Positions 7,657 through 15,921 are shown, counted from the stretch's first letter. The stretch: DNA of 37,404 nt from Lentisphaeria bacterium UBA1724 (GCA_002315885.1 DCIO01000009.1:1375-38778); one strand, 5' to 3'. Notes: a model not told the origin generated them from the sequence alone. Numbers and translations are program-made.

Positions 7657-9630
7657 CTATTCCTCCTGGTTTGGGTTAATGCTCAGGGCGTCTTTGGCAA
7701 GTTTGGCTAGTGTTCCCACGTCCCCAGCTCCGATGAAGACAAAGAGCGCCTTGTCTTGTGCGGCAGTCCATTCTTCCAGGACCCGTGGGAGCAGTTCCTG
7801 GGGTTTCCCCTGGTGGATGTCAGCGCATCCTGGACGCAGTTCGTTGATTTTCGCGACGATATTCTCGGGATTTGCGTCGGGTGCCTGTGTCTCCCAGGCC
7901 ATAAAAGGTGCCAGGACGGTGGCCTTTGCGCAGTTGTTGGCCAGGATTTCCGCGAAGCGTGTGCCATATCTCAGGACCCGTTCCGGGCGGTGTGGCTGGA
8001 AGAACGCGGTGATCTTGCAACCGGGGTGGGTTTCGCGGAGTGCCTGGAAGCAAGCCGCCAATTCGGTGGGGTGGTGTGCGTAGTCCTCGTAGAGGAGCTT
8101 GTCGCCATCTTGTGCCAACAGTGTCAATCGCCGGTCAACACCAGGGAATGTATTCAACGCCTCTTGGAATTCCGCAGGTGTGATGCCGAGGAGTTTCAGG
8201 GTTTCCTGTGCCAGGTAGGCGTTGGTGCGACTGTGGTTGCCGGGGACAGGGGACAGGGGCATATCGGAAAACGGTGTGGTGTCATCGCAGAATTGGCATT
8301 GTGGGATGTCAGCCAGAATGCGGTGCATGTCAGGGGTTCCCCAGGTGATGACGTGGTGGGATTGCCGCGCCAGGCGCTGGAAGCAATCCTCCAGTCCTGC
8401 AGTGCCTCCGATTGCCCAGGAGTGGTCGTCGTCGATATTGAGGATGATGGATGCGTACGGGAGCATCAGTTCCTGGGAACGGTCCGATTCATCCACCTCG
8501 GTAACGAAGATTTCACCGCTTCCCCAGGCTGCGTTGGCATCCCAGTTGGGGACATTCCCGCCGATGAGATAGCCTGGGCGTCGTCCGCATTCCTTGAGGA
8601 CGTGTGCAATCAAGGATGACGTGGAAGTCTTTCCGTGGGAGCCCGAGACAGCGATGACATGCTTGAAGTATGGCGCCACTCGTGCCAGGAATTCCCCTCG
8701 CTTGCACTGGGGAATTTCTAGGTTCGTGGCTTGCTGGCGTTCTGGATTGCTGGGGGGGACTGCCGCGGAATAGACCAGAAGGTCCGTGTCGACCGGAAGA
8801 TTGGTGGCATTTTCACCCACATGGACCTCTGCGCCACGTTCTTTCAGTCGGCTGAGGTAGATGGAGTCCACGGCGTCACTACCAGAAACCTGCACCCCTG
8901 CATCCAGCATCAGGTGCGCGAGACCGGATACGCCCACGCCACCAGCACCGCAGAAATGGACTTTCCGCCAGGGCAGGCGGGGGCATTCCGAGAGTGGTGC
9001 TTTCCCGGCACATTCATGCCAGGGGAGATAGACCAACAGGGCGCCATCGCCTTCCAGGGAGATGCGTACTTCGTTCCCTGTGACTTCATTCAGAGTGCCG
9101 CTCCACCAATGTGACAGGGGGGTGTCTTTCAGCGGCCACTTCACGCCATCCACCGTAATCGGCAGACTAGGGTCGGGTGCGATGAAGGAAATCTGGTCAC
9201 CAGGAATGAGACTGAGAGTCGCATTTTTGTGGACGACCAGGAACCGCCCGTAATCCGTCCAGAGCTCGGTGCCGTCGGGGCAATCCGCCAAGATGGAGAT
9301 ATTTCCCAGCAGGTGGTCTTCCCGTTTGCCGCCTGCGCCCAGAATGAGGATGCTTTCGTTGGGGCGGACTGCCTTGCAGAAACGCAGTGCCTTGGATAAA
9401 TCGTTGGTGTCCTGCTCGGTCTCCTGGTGTGAAATTGAGGAATATTTTTGCTTGAGGGCGGGGGGGACGCTATCCAGATCCCCCACCAGGGCATCGGGAT
9501 AACGCCGTCCCCAGTCTGCCAATGGGGCGATGGCACCATCACAACAGACTAGGTATTCGGCACTCTCCAACGCAGCCAGGCACCGCTGGCTGCGGGGAAA
9601 ATCGCCGTTGCATAAAATCACGGAATACAT
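7657..9630 (-). CDS. murC: Thiamine pyrophosphokinase-MurC fusion
   Basis: A single 657-residue reading frame joins two complete enzymes. Residues 1-~205 match thiamine pyrophosphokinase: GDLDS (50-54), QDTNDLSKAL (73-82) and GAGGKREDH (98-106). It would convert thiamine to thiamine diphosphate. Residues ~220-657 match the Mur ligase that adds L-Ala to UDP-MurNAc: nucleotide-binding GAGGVGVSG (228-236), P-loop GSHGKTS (330-336), EVDESD (378-383), NIDDDH (398-403) and YEDYAHHPTE (514-523). Both active-site sets look intact. There is no Shine-Dalgarno site; heptamer repeats run to 6 bp upstream of the start codon. It lies downstream of thyX and is contiguous with a membrane-protein gene. The ligase could in principle be Mpl-like, but the motif set and the central position in the peptidoglycan pathway favour MurC. 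Confidence 0.9.
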   Translation of the reverse strand: MYSVILCNGDFPRSQRCLAALESAEYLVCCDGAIAPLADWGRRYPDALVGDLDSVPPALKQKYSSISHQETEQDTNDLSKALRFCKAVRPNESILILGAGGKREDHLLGNISILADCPDGTELWTDYGRFLVVHKNATLSLIPGDQISFIAPDPSLPITVDGVKWPLKDTPLSHWWSGTLNEVTGNEVRISLEGDGALLVYLPWHECAGKAPLSECPRLPWRKVHFCGAGGVGVSGLAHLMLDAGVQVSGSDAVDSIYLSRLKERGAEVHVGENATNLPVDTDLLVYSAAVPPSNPERQQATNLEIPQCKRGEFLARVAPYFKHVIAVSGSHGKTSTSSLIAHVLKECGRRPGYLIGGNVPNWDANAAWGSGEIFVTEVDESDRSQELMLPYASIILNIDDDHSWAIGGTAGLEDCFQRLARQSHHVITWGTPDMHRILADIPQCQFCDDTTPFSDMPLSPVPGNHSRTNAYLAQETLKLLGITPAEFQEALNTFPGVDRRLTLLAQDGDKLLYEDYAHHPTELAACFQALRETHPGCKITAFFQPHRPERVLRYGTRFAEILANNCAKATVLAPFMAWETQAPDANPENIVAKINELRPGCADIHQGKPQELLPRVLEEWTAAQDKALFVFIGAGDVGTLAKLAKDALSINPNQEE

Positions 9631-9635
9631 TTTTT

Positions 9636-9711
9636 AATTCGGAATTCGGAATTCAAATGAATGAATTCCAAATCCCGAATTGAGAATTGAGAATTGAGAA
9701 TTGAGAATTGG
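9636..9711. repeat. Heptamer tandem repeat (AATTCGG/GAATTGA)
   Basis: Two AATTCGG units and a degenerate middle are followed by four GAATTGA units and one GAATTGG (9677-9711). The array fills the whole gap between the thyX stop codon and the TPK-MurC start codon, both on the minus strand. Confidence 0.88.
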
Positions 9712-9712
9712 G

Positions 9713-10405
9713 TTACCAGCCCATGACCTCGGCCACATTAGGCAGCGAGGGTTTCAAGAGGGTCTTGATTGCCTCGGCGTACTGGCGGATTTCCCACTGT
9801 GCGTGGGCACCGGAGCGCAGGTCGATGAATTTGATCAGGTTGGAGAGATCCACCGTCGCCCAGAAGGTAGTCATGAGATTCTGTGTGAGGACGCCACGGG
9901 CCTGTTCACGGCAGACGCCACCTGCCAGCAACGCCTCGTATGCCTTGAGGGATGCCTGGTTGGCGTCGTCAACCGCCTTTCGCAGGGCAGCCTGGTCCAT
10001 GTCCTCTGGCGCGGGTGCGGAGGCCTGTCGGTCGGAGGCCGCCTGTGCGTGGATTTCTGGGGGGACGTAGAATTCCAGGTCCACTTCGGTGTAGCGTCGG
10101 GAGATTTCGTTGTAGCTCCAGGTGCGATGGCGATGCCACTGGGAGCGGACGAAGAGCGGGCAGTGCACCAGGAAGGTGAAGACCACGTGCTCCAAGGGGG
10201 TGTTGTGGCGGTTGGCGATGAGGTACTTCAGCAACTTCACGTCACGGTCGTCCATTTCGGTGCGCATCTTTCCGAAAGAGACACGCGCGGCATTGACGAT
10301 GCTGGTTTCGGTGCCCATCTGGTCCACCAGGCCAATCCATCCCTGGCCGTCCAAGACCATCACGTGTTGCGGTGGGGGGACATTCACTGTCTGAAGCTCT
10401 GCCAT
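9713..10405 (-). CDS. thyX: Flavin-dependent thymidylate synthase ThyX
   Basis: The 230-residue protein has the ThyX signature RHRxxSxNExSxRY at residues 92-105 (RHRTWSYNEISRRY). It makes dTMP from dUMP using FAD, NADPH and methylenetetrahydrofolate in the cytoplasm. The C-terminal NLIKFIDLRSGAHAQWEIR is the usual dUMP-binding segment. Length and domain layout are normal for the family. An insert rich in Ala and Gln (about 117-150) is unusual but lies at a surface-loop position. An AAAGGAG site lies about 8 nt upstream of the start. It follows the acyl carrier protein gene by 27 bp and probably shares its transcript. Confidence 0.96.
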   Translation of the reverse strand: MAELQTVNVPPPQHVMVLDGQGWIGLVDQMGTETSIVNAARVSFGKMRTEMDDRDVKLLKYLIANRHNTPLEHVVFTFLVHCPLFVRSQWHRHRTWSYNEISRRYTEVDLEFYVPPEIHAQAASDRQASAPAPEDMDQAALRKAVDDANQASLKAYEALLAGGVCREQARGVLTQNLMTTFWATVDLSNLIKFIDLRSGAHAQWEIRQYAEAIKTLLKPSLPNVAEVMGW

Positions 10406-10432
10406 GGTAATTGCTCCTTTTGCTTGGGTGGG

Positions 10433-10678
10433 TTATTTATCGGCCAGGGGCGCTTCCAGGTAGTCGGCGCAGCCCTTCAGGGTGGAAAGGTGCCCATAAT
10501 CGGCCTCGGGAACCTCGACCTTGTAACGCTTGCGCAGTTCCATCACCACATCCAGGAAGTCCATGGATTCCAGAGTGCCACGCAGGGAATCCTCGGGACC
10601 AAAGCTCTTCCAATCCACATCGGGATTGATTTCGGTCAGGATGTCGATGACGGCTTCGTTGATTTCTTCACGGGTCAT
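10433..10678 (-). CDS. Acyl carrier protein
   Basis: This 81-residue protein has the ACP helix pattern. The phosphopantetheine attachment serine is S38 in LESMDFLDVVMEL, where the usual DSL reads ESM. A 4'-phosphopantetheinyl transferase must load it before it carries acyl chains. It sits 48 bp after the ketoacyl synthase gene in the same direction, so the two probably form a pair. It is somewhat divergent from the housekeeping fatty-acid ACP, so a dedicated lipid or secondary pathway is possible. No clear Shine-Dalgarno site is visible. Confidence 0.88.
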   Translation of the reverse strand: MTREEINEAVIDILTEINPDVDWKSFGPEDSLRGTLESMDFLDVVMELRKRYKVEVPEADYGHLSTLKGCADYLEAPLADK

Positions 10679-10726
10679 AGCAGTTACAATTCTAGGGTGG
10701 GTTGTTGGGGAGAGAAAGGAGAGTGG

Positions 10727-11977
10727 TTACTCCTGAAATTTTTGAACGATGGTGACGCAGTTGATGCCCATCATGCCAAAGGAGTTGTTGAGAATCGCAT
10801 TGACTTCGCCTGCGTCCTGGGGGGTATTCAGCACCAGGTTGGGTAATGCGCAGGCTTCGTCCAGTTGCTCCACATTGATGGTGGGATGGACGATGTGGTC
10901 CTGGAATGCAGGGAGATTTCCCGCCAGCTCCAGTGCAGCCGCGGCGCCCATGCAGTGTCCGATGAAGCTCTTGGTGTTGTTGAAGTAGGTGTGGGTGCAT
11001 TCTGCGCCGAATACCGCGCGGAGTGCCTCGCATTCCTTTGCGTCGCCCGCTTTCGTGCCAGTGGCGTGGGTGTTGACGATGTCGATGTCCTTGGGGGCCA
11101 TGCCGGCTTTTGCCAATGCGGCGCGGATGCATTGTGCCTGGCGTTCGGCGTTGGGAAGGACTGCGTCCGTCGCATCGGAATTATAGCACCATCCCGCCAA
11201 TTCGCCGTAGATTTTGGCATTACGTGCCAATGCGTGGTCCAGTCGTTCCAGCATATAGACCGCTCCGCCTTCGGAGATGACGATGCCATTTCGGTTGACA
11301 TCGAAGGGGCGTGATGCCTTGGTTGGGTCGGCGTTGCGTGCCAGTGCATTCTGGCTGTTGAATGCGGCGAAGATGCCGAAGGTCCGTGGGGATTCGGAGA
11401 GTCCGCCCGCCAGTGCGTAGTCCACTTCGTCCAGCAGCAGTTGCTGTGCACCTGTGACCAGTCCCAGATTTCCTGCGGCGCAGGCCGCGCCCACGGTGTA
11501 GTGGGGGCCCGAAATGCCGTATCGGACGGTCACCTCGCCGGCGGGGGAATTGGCGACTGTGCGTGGGTTGTGGTGGTGGCTCCAGTAGGAGGTGTCGTAT
11601 TCGTATTTGCTGATTTCGTAAATCTCGTTTTCCGTTTCCACGTTGCCGTGTTCGGTGATGCCCAGGAAGACACCCACTCGTGCGGTGTCCACGGCACTCA
11701 AATCCACATTGGCGTCCGCCAGGCATTCTCCTGCGCAGTAGATGGCGATGGAGCCCGCGCGGGTGCCATTGCGGATGTCACGGCGCTTCTGGTATTTGGT
11801 GGCGTCGAATTCGCAGAGTCCCGCGGGGGCAGTGCCGAAATAGCGCATGTCCAGGGTGGTGATGCCGGATTTGCCTGACAGCAGCGCCTCGCGGAATTCC
11901 TGCAGGGAGTTTGCGTTGGGGGCGGTCAGACCGATGCCTGTGATGACAATGCGTTGATTGGCGGGCTTGGAATTCAT
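10727..11977 (-). CDS. Beta-ketoacyl-ACP synthase (KAS II/FabF-like)
   Basis: This 416-residue thiolase-fold condensing enzyme has the complete Cys-His-His triad: C166 in GAACAAGN, H304 in NTHATGTKAGD and H341 in KSFIGHCMGAA. It would condense malonyl-ACP with an acyl group to extend a chain. Length and motifs fit FabF. The adjoining stand-alone ACP and the absence of other fab genes nearby suggest it may serve a separate acyl product, such as a modified lipid or polyene-like compound. That functional link is inferred from context only. The upstream gap (11978-12106) contains a TATATT element at about 12038 on the minus strand but no convincing -35 partner. Confidence 0.92.
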   Translation of the reverse strand: MNSKPANQRIVITGIGLTAPNANSLQEFREALLSGKSGITTLDMRYFGTAPAGLCEFDATKYQKRRDIRNGTRAGSIAIYCAGECLADANVDLSAVDTARVGVFLGITEHGNVETENEIYEISKYEYDTSYWSHHHNPRTVANSPAGEVTVRYGISGPHYTVGAACAAGNLGLVTGAQQLLLDEVDYALAGGLSESPRTFGIFAAFNSQNALARNADPTKASRPFDVNRNGIVISEGGAVYMLERLDHALARNAKIYGELAGWCYNSDATDAVLPNAERQAQCIRAALAKAGMAPKDIDIVNTHATGTKAGDAKECEALRAVFGAECTHTYFNNTKSFIGHCMGAAAALELAGNLPAFQDHIVHPTINVEQLDEACALPNLVLNTPQDAGEVNAILNNSFGMMGINCVTIVQKFQE

Positions 11978-12106
11978 TGGGGAAAGGAGGCTAAAGGAAA
12001 GGGATTTTTGCGCAGTTGGTGCGTGATTTGGTCTAATATAGTTTTTCCAGAAACTCTGTTTTTCGTTTCAACGGAAAATAGCCAAAAATCTTTTTTGCTG
12101 GGTAGT

Positions 12107-12442
12107 TTATGCAATCAACTGTATGCAAATCATATAGACCGCGGTGCCGCCCACGATGGAAATGAGGGAGTTCTTGATGAACCACTGCAGGAGAATTGTG
12201 ACCAGGATGGCGGGTGTCATCCAGAAGAGCCGCATATAGTCGGGATTTTTGAAATCGCAGACGCTGGCGATGCTGTAGACCACCAGCATGGCGATGGCGG
12301 CGGCGGTGAGGACGCGTCCTAGATACAGCAACAGTGGCGGGGTTTTCTTGGTCATGTCCTGGAAGACGATGAAGGGGAATGCCCGTAGGAAGATGATGCA
12401 GGCGCACATCACCACGATCATGAGGAATTGATGGAGTGTCAT
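12107..12442 (-). CDS. azlD: AzlD-like branched-chain amino acid exporter subunit
   Basis: A 111-residue, very hydrophobic protein with about four membrane helices, matching the small AzlD subunit in size and pattern. It overlaps the azlC stop by 4 bp (ATGA), so the two are translationally coupled. AzlCD pairs export branched-chain amino acids or analogues across the inner membrane. The intergenic region after it is AT-rich without a clear terminator. Confidence 0.88.
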   Translation of the reverse strand: MTLHQFLMIVVMCACIIFLRAFPFIVFQDMTKKTPPLLLYLGRVLTAAAIAMLVVYSIASVCDFKNPDYMRLFWMTPAILVTILLQWFIKNSLISIVGGTAVYMICIQLIA

Positions 12443-13209
12443 TGTGCGTCACCTCCTTTGGCGTCTTTCGGGCGTTTGGCCAATAGAATCGCGGTCATGA
12501 GCATCATGGCCACCAGGAGGGACTTGTTGGCGAATTGGGGACAGAGGAGCATGGCCAGGGCAATCACCAGCGCCGTGGATAGGGCCCCCACCAGCGCGGG
12601 GAAGCGGTTTGCCTTTTCTCGGCAGAGGTCCACCAGGATAACCACGAAGAGCGCCACCATGGCGAAGTCGATGCCGTCAGTGGGGAAGGGCAGATGTGAA
12701 CCGATGAGCGCTCCCAGGACGGTTCCGCCAATCCATGAGAGGTAGTCGAAGGTGGAGACCAGGATGAAGAAATTCCGCTGTTGTTTGCCGTGGCGTTTGC
12801 TGGAGACTTCGATGGCGTAGGTCTCGTCGGTGAGATTGAAGATGAGGTAGTATCTCAGATACCATGGATAGCATCGGAAGAGTCGCAGGAAGGGCAGGCC
12901 ATAGACGCAATAGCGGATGTTGATTAGCAGCGCCAGGACCAGGGTCATGAAGAGGGAATACATGCTGGCATTCTTCAGCATCTCCACCGATGCGAATTGC
13001 ATGCTCCCCGAAAGGGCGAAGGGGCTGAAACCCAGGGCCCAAAGCGCGTTGGAGTTGGGGACTTGCTGGACCAGGAGGACACCGAAGGCGGTGCCCATGG
13101 TCAGATAGCCCAATATCACGGGCATGGCAGCCAGGAAGGCATCCCGCAACACGCTGGATGCCTTCCCGTTACAGGCGGTTGTGTCCGCCTCCGATAGATT
13201 CTGTTCCAT
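12439..13209 (-). CDS. azlC: AzlC-like branched-chain amino acid exporter subunit
   Basis: A 256-residue membrane protein with the AzlC pattern. A GTAFGVL segment lies in the first repeat (about 38-46), SGSMQFASVEML at about 67-78, and NIRYCVYGLPF in the loop after helix 3 (about 96-106). Together with AzlD it forms the large subunit of the exporter. The start codon is 27 bp from an array of eight 14-bp repeats, which therefore lies in the promoter or leader region. Confidence 0.92.
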   Translation of the reverse strand: MEQNLSEADTTACNGKASSVLRDAFLAAMPVILGYLTMGTAFGVLLVQQVPNSNALWALGFSPFALSGSMQFASVEMLKNASMYSLFMTLVLALLINIRYCVYGLPFLRLFRCYPWYLRYYLIFNLTDETYAIEVSSKRHGKQQRNFFILVSTFDYLSWIGGTVLGALIGSHLPFPTDGIDFAMVALFVVILVDLCREKANRFPALVGALSTALVIALAMLLCPQFANKSLLVAMMLMTAILLAKRPKDAKGGDAQ

Positions 13210-13236
13210 TTTTGCGTACTTTTATGAACTCTTATG

Positions 13237-13348
13237 CCAGACTCTTAGGGCCAGACTCTTAGGGCCAGACTCTTAGGGCCAGACTCTTTGGGCCAGACTC
13301 TTTGGGCCAGACTCTTTGGGCCAGACTCTTAGGGCCAGACTCTTTGGG
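13237..13348. repeat. Eight tandem 14-bp repeats upstream of azlC
   Basis: Eight contiguous copies of CCAGACTCTTAGGG or its variant with TTGGG, each exactly 14 bp, run from 13237 to 13348. They end 27 bp before the azlC start codon on the minus strand. The 14-bp step would place copies on alternating faces of the helix, which is not the usual spacing for co-operative operators. A role in the leader RNA or simple repeat expansion are alternatives. Confidence 0.92.
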
Positions 13349-13448
13349 GGAAACTTCCCTATCCCGCATTGAGCATTGAGCAAGAGGGGGCAAGGGGGAA
13401 ACTTCCCCCTCCTACATTGAGCATTTGAGCATTGAGAATTGAGCATTG
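13349..13448. repeat. Composite heptamer/G-rich hairpin element, copy B
   Basis: This is the reverse orientation of the element at 5414 and 15779. ATTGAGC-type heptamers flank a hairpin, GGGGGAA-AC-TTCCCCC, at 13394-13409, with the accompanying AAGAGGGGGC on one side. It fills the space between the receiver-domain gene terminator and the 14-bp array. Confidence 0.82.
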
Positions 13449-13476
13449 AAAAAGTAGCCTCGAACGGCTACTTTTT
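13449..13476 (-). terminator. Intrinsic terminator overlapping the receiver-gene stop
   Basis: On the minus strand an 11-bp perfect stem (AAAAAGTAGCC with GGCTACTTTTT) closes a 6-nt loop, and its distal arm provides the T-run. The TAG stop codon of the receiver-domain gene (13468-13470) lies inside the proximal arm, so the final codons AAA AAG TAG are also part of the terminator. Confidence 0.88.
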
Positions 13477-14682
13477 GAAGATGTCCTCGATTTTCTTTGC
13501 CAGGTCTGCGAGTCGGTATGGTTTTCTGAGGAACCCCGCGGCGCCGGAGTCCATGACGTCCTGGATTTCCTCCTGTGAGACATATCCGCTGGAAGCCAGG
13601 ACTTTGACGTTGGGATCCAGTTCCTTCAGAATGAAGAAGGTCTCTCGTCCGCCCATATTAGGCATGAGCATATCCAGGATGACCAGGTCGATCTGACCGG
13701 GGTTCCCCGCGTAGATTTGGACTGCCTCCTGGCCGTCTCCCGCCAGGATGACGCGGTATCCCAGTTCCGTCAGCATATCGCTGAGGACATCCCAGATCAT
13801 GTCTTCGTCATCCACCAGCAGGATTGTCTTTGCGTCTTTTCCTGGTGCGACGCGGTGTTGTTCCAGTGTGCTGGTGCGTGCCTGTTCCTTGGAGAGTTTT
13901 GGGAAGATGATGGTAGCGCTTTGGTGTGGATAATCTTCGTCATAGAAGAGGCTGGCGTTGTTGTGTGCCGCGCTTCCGCACCACTGTGTGATGACCATGG
14001 CGGGGATTTCCGTGGATTCGGAGATGGATTGTGAGAAGGGCTTCAGTGCCTGGATGTCAGGCATTCCCGCCTCTACGGGGCGAATGGAGAGGATGCAGAA
14101 TTCGCCCGCGTCCTTCAGGCGGAGGATGGAGGCCTCCTGGCGTGTGAAGGAGCGTGCGGTCAGGGTGACCTTCCAGGTAGGCGGCATGGGCTCGTTGATG
14201 CGGTCCAGTCCTTCCAGGAGATTCAGGATGAGTTCCTGGAGTTCGAAGGCATCGGCGGAGATGGCCATCTCCTCGGGAAAATCGCTTTGGATATCTCGGC
14301 TACCCGCGAGGAATTTCCGATAGCGGTCCAGGACGCCATTCACCAGATTGGGCAGATGGAGGGGCTCTCCTGGGGTGGGGGGGAGTTCCTGGTGGATTTG
14401 GGAAATCAGCGCCTGGATGGTGGAGAGTTCCTTCTGGACTTTCATCAGGTAGTCCGTGTTGCCTCGATGGGCATCCAGCTCATCGAAGATGAGTTCCTCG
14501 TAACTATGGGCTTTCTGGAGTGCGACGGAACACTGCTGGCAGAGGCCGAGCAAGAGCGACCGCAGGGCGTTGCATTCCTGTGAGTTGTCCTGTTGGACGG
14601 CTTGCTGGATGGCATCCTGGCTGAAGTCCATGGTGGTGTAGAAGGTAGGGGTGGAACTCTCCGACACTTGCGTATCGGGCAC
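13468..14682 (-). CDS. Receiver-domain protein with degenerate kinase-like N-terminus
   Basis: This 404-residue protein ends in a complete response-regulator receiver domain (about 285-404): acidic pocket D291/D292, phosphoacceptor D337 in VILDMLMP, the switch residue near S365 and K387 in RKPY. The N-terminal ~280 residues start with helical segments (about 35-125). They then show a region resembling the histidine-kinase ATPase fold (about 135-260), but no phosphorylatable His box and no N or G boxes are recognisable. The arrangement looks like a hybrid kinase that has lost catalysis, acting as a receiver or scaffold. There is no output DNA-binding domain and no membrane segment. It follows tsaD by 17 bp and is likely co-transcribed. 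Confidence 0.8.
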   Translation of the reverse strand: MPDTQVSESSTPTFYTTMDFSQDAIQQAVQQDNSQECNALRSLLLGLCQQCSVALQKAHSYEELIFDELDAHRGNTDYLMKVQKELSTIQALISQIHQELPPTPGEPLHLPNLVNGVLDRYRKFLAGSRDIQSDFPEEMAISADAFELQELILNLLEGLDRINEPMPPTWKVTLTARSFTRQEASILRLKDAGEFCILSIRPVEAGMPDIQALKPFSQSISESTEIPAMVITQWCGSAAHNNASLFYDEDYPHQSATIIFPKLSKEQARTSTLEQHRVAPGKDAKTILLVDDEDMIWDVLSDMLTELGYRVILAGDGQEAVQIYAGNPGQIDLVILDMLMPNMGGRETFFILKELDPNVKVLASSGYVSQEEIQDVMDSGAAGFLRKPYRLADLAKKIEDIFKK

Positions 14683-14699
14683 TGAACAAGGAGACGGAA

Positions 14700-15773
14700 T
14701 CAGAGTTTTGCGTTACGTGCGAAGGGGAAGATCCCCAAGTCTTGCGGGAGTCGTGCGGAGACAGGCATGTCCAGCAGGTCTTTTTTGCCTTGCTTGATGA
14801 AGTGGTATCCCAGTCCGCCAATCATGGCCGCGTTGTCGGTGCAGTATTTCGGTGGTGTGAGCAGGAGGTTCATGCCACGCTTTTCGCAGGCGTCTTTCAT
14901 GGCGGCACGCAGGTAGCTGTTGCATGCCACTCCGCCACAGAGACAGACCAGCTTTGCGCCGAAATCCCGTGCGGCCATGGTGGCTTTGGTTACCAGGACG
15001 CCCATGACGGCTGCCTGGTATGAGGCCACTACGTCGTTCAATTCGCTGTCGGAGAGGACCCGATCCCGGACCTGGTAGAGCAGTGACGTCTTGACACCCG
15101 AGAAGCTGAAGTCGTATTTGTGTTCCGCGGGGACGGGTTTGCCTGCGGCGCCAATGAGTCCACGTGGGAAATCGTATTTGTTTTCGTTGCCCAGTTTTGC
15201 CAGTCGGTCGATGATTGGGCCGCCTGGATAGCCAAGGTTCAGGATTTTCGCCGCTTTGTCCAGGGCCTCGCCTGCGGCGTCATCCAGCGTGGTCCCCACG
15301 ATTTTCGCGCGGCCGTCTTCCTGCACGAGCACCAGTGCAGTATGACCGCCGGAGACCACGACGCCCAGGATTGGATAGCTGGCGGGATCGGCAAGCAACT
15401 CGGGGTGTTCCAGGAACGCCGCATAGAGATGTCCCTGGAAGTGGTTGACACCCACGTATGGGATTCCCGTGGCGGCCACCAGGCCTTTTGCGTAGGCGTT
15501 TCCCACTAGCAGCGCGGGAATGAGCCCTGGGTGGCTGGTCACCGCAAGACCATCCAATTCCTGCGGTTTCAGATTTGCCTCGCGCAGAGCCGCCTCCACG
15601 ACGGGATAGACATTCTTCAGGTGTTCCCGTGCCGCCAATTCGGGGATGACACCGCCGTATGCCGCATGGAGTTTGATCTGGCTGCTGATGACATTGGAGA
15701 GCACCTGATGGCCATCCACCACCACGGATGCCGCCGTTTCATCGCAACTGCTTTCGATACCGAGAATGTACAT
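14700..15773 (-). CDS. tsaD: tRNA threonylcarbamoyltransferase TsaD
   Basis: A 357-residue protein with the ASKHA fold of TsaD. It transfers threonylcarbamoyl to A37 of ANN-decoding tRNAs, forming t6A, together with TsaB and TsaE. The N-terminal GIESSCDETA (5-14), metal-ligand histidines H111 and H115 in NHFQGHLYA, and SGGHTAL (141-147) are all present. Length is normal. The start codon has no Shine-Dalgarno sequence; a heptamer array ends about 5 bp upstream of it. It leads a short unit with the receiver-domain gene. Confidence 0.97.
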   Translation of the reverse strand: MYILGIESSCDETAASVVVDGHQVLSNVISSQIKLHAAYGGVIPELAAREHLKNVYPVVEAALREANLKPQELDGLAVTSHPGLIPALLVGNAYAKGLVAATGIPYVGVNHFQGHLYAAFLEHPELLADPASYPILGVVVSGGHTALVLVQEDGRAKIVGTTLDDAAGEALDKAAKILNLGYPGGPIIDRLAKLGNENKYDFPRGLIGAAGKPVPAEHKYDFSFSGVKTSLLYQVRDRVLSDSELNDVVASYQAAVMGVLVTKATMAARDFGAKLVCLCGGVACNSYLRAAMKDACEKRGMNLLLTPPKYCTDNAAMIGGLGYHFIKQGKKDLLDMPVSARLPQDLGIFPFARNAKL

Positions 15774-15778
15774 TTTTC

Positions 15779-15897
15779 AATGCTTAATGCTTAATGCTCA
15801 ATGCTTAATGTCGGATGGGGAGGTTTCCCCATGCCCCTCTTCGCCAATGCGTAATGGAGTCTGGGGAGGTTTCCCCATGCCCCTCTTCTCCAATGCG
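15779..15897. repeat. Composite heptamer/G-rich hairpin element, copy C (doubled)
   Basis: Four AATGCTT-type heptamers (15779-15806) precede two direct copies of a module. The module has a hairpin TGGGGA-GGTT-TCCCCA (15816-15831 and 15862-15877) followed by TGCCCCTCTTC and CCAATGCG. It is the same modular element as at 5414-5502, but the hairpin part is duplicated. It fills the gap between tsaD and the upstream gene. Confidence 0.88.
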
Positions 15898-15921
15898 ACA
15901 GTATTTGAGAAAGGAGACTGC

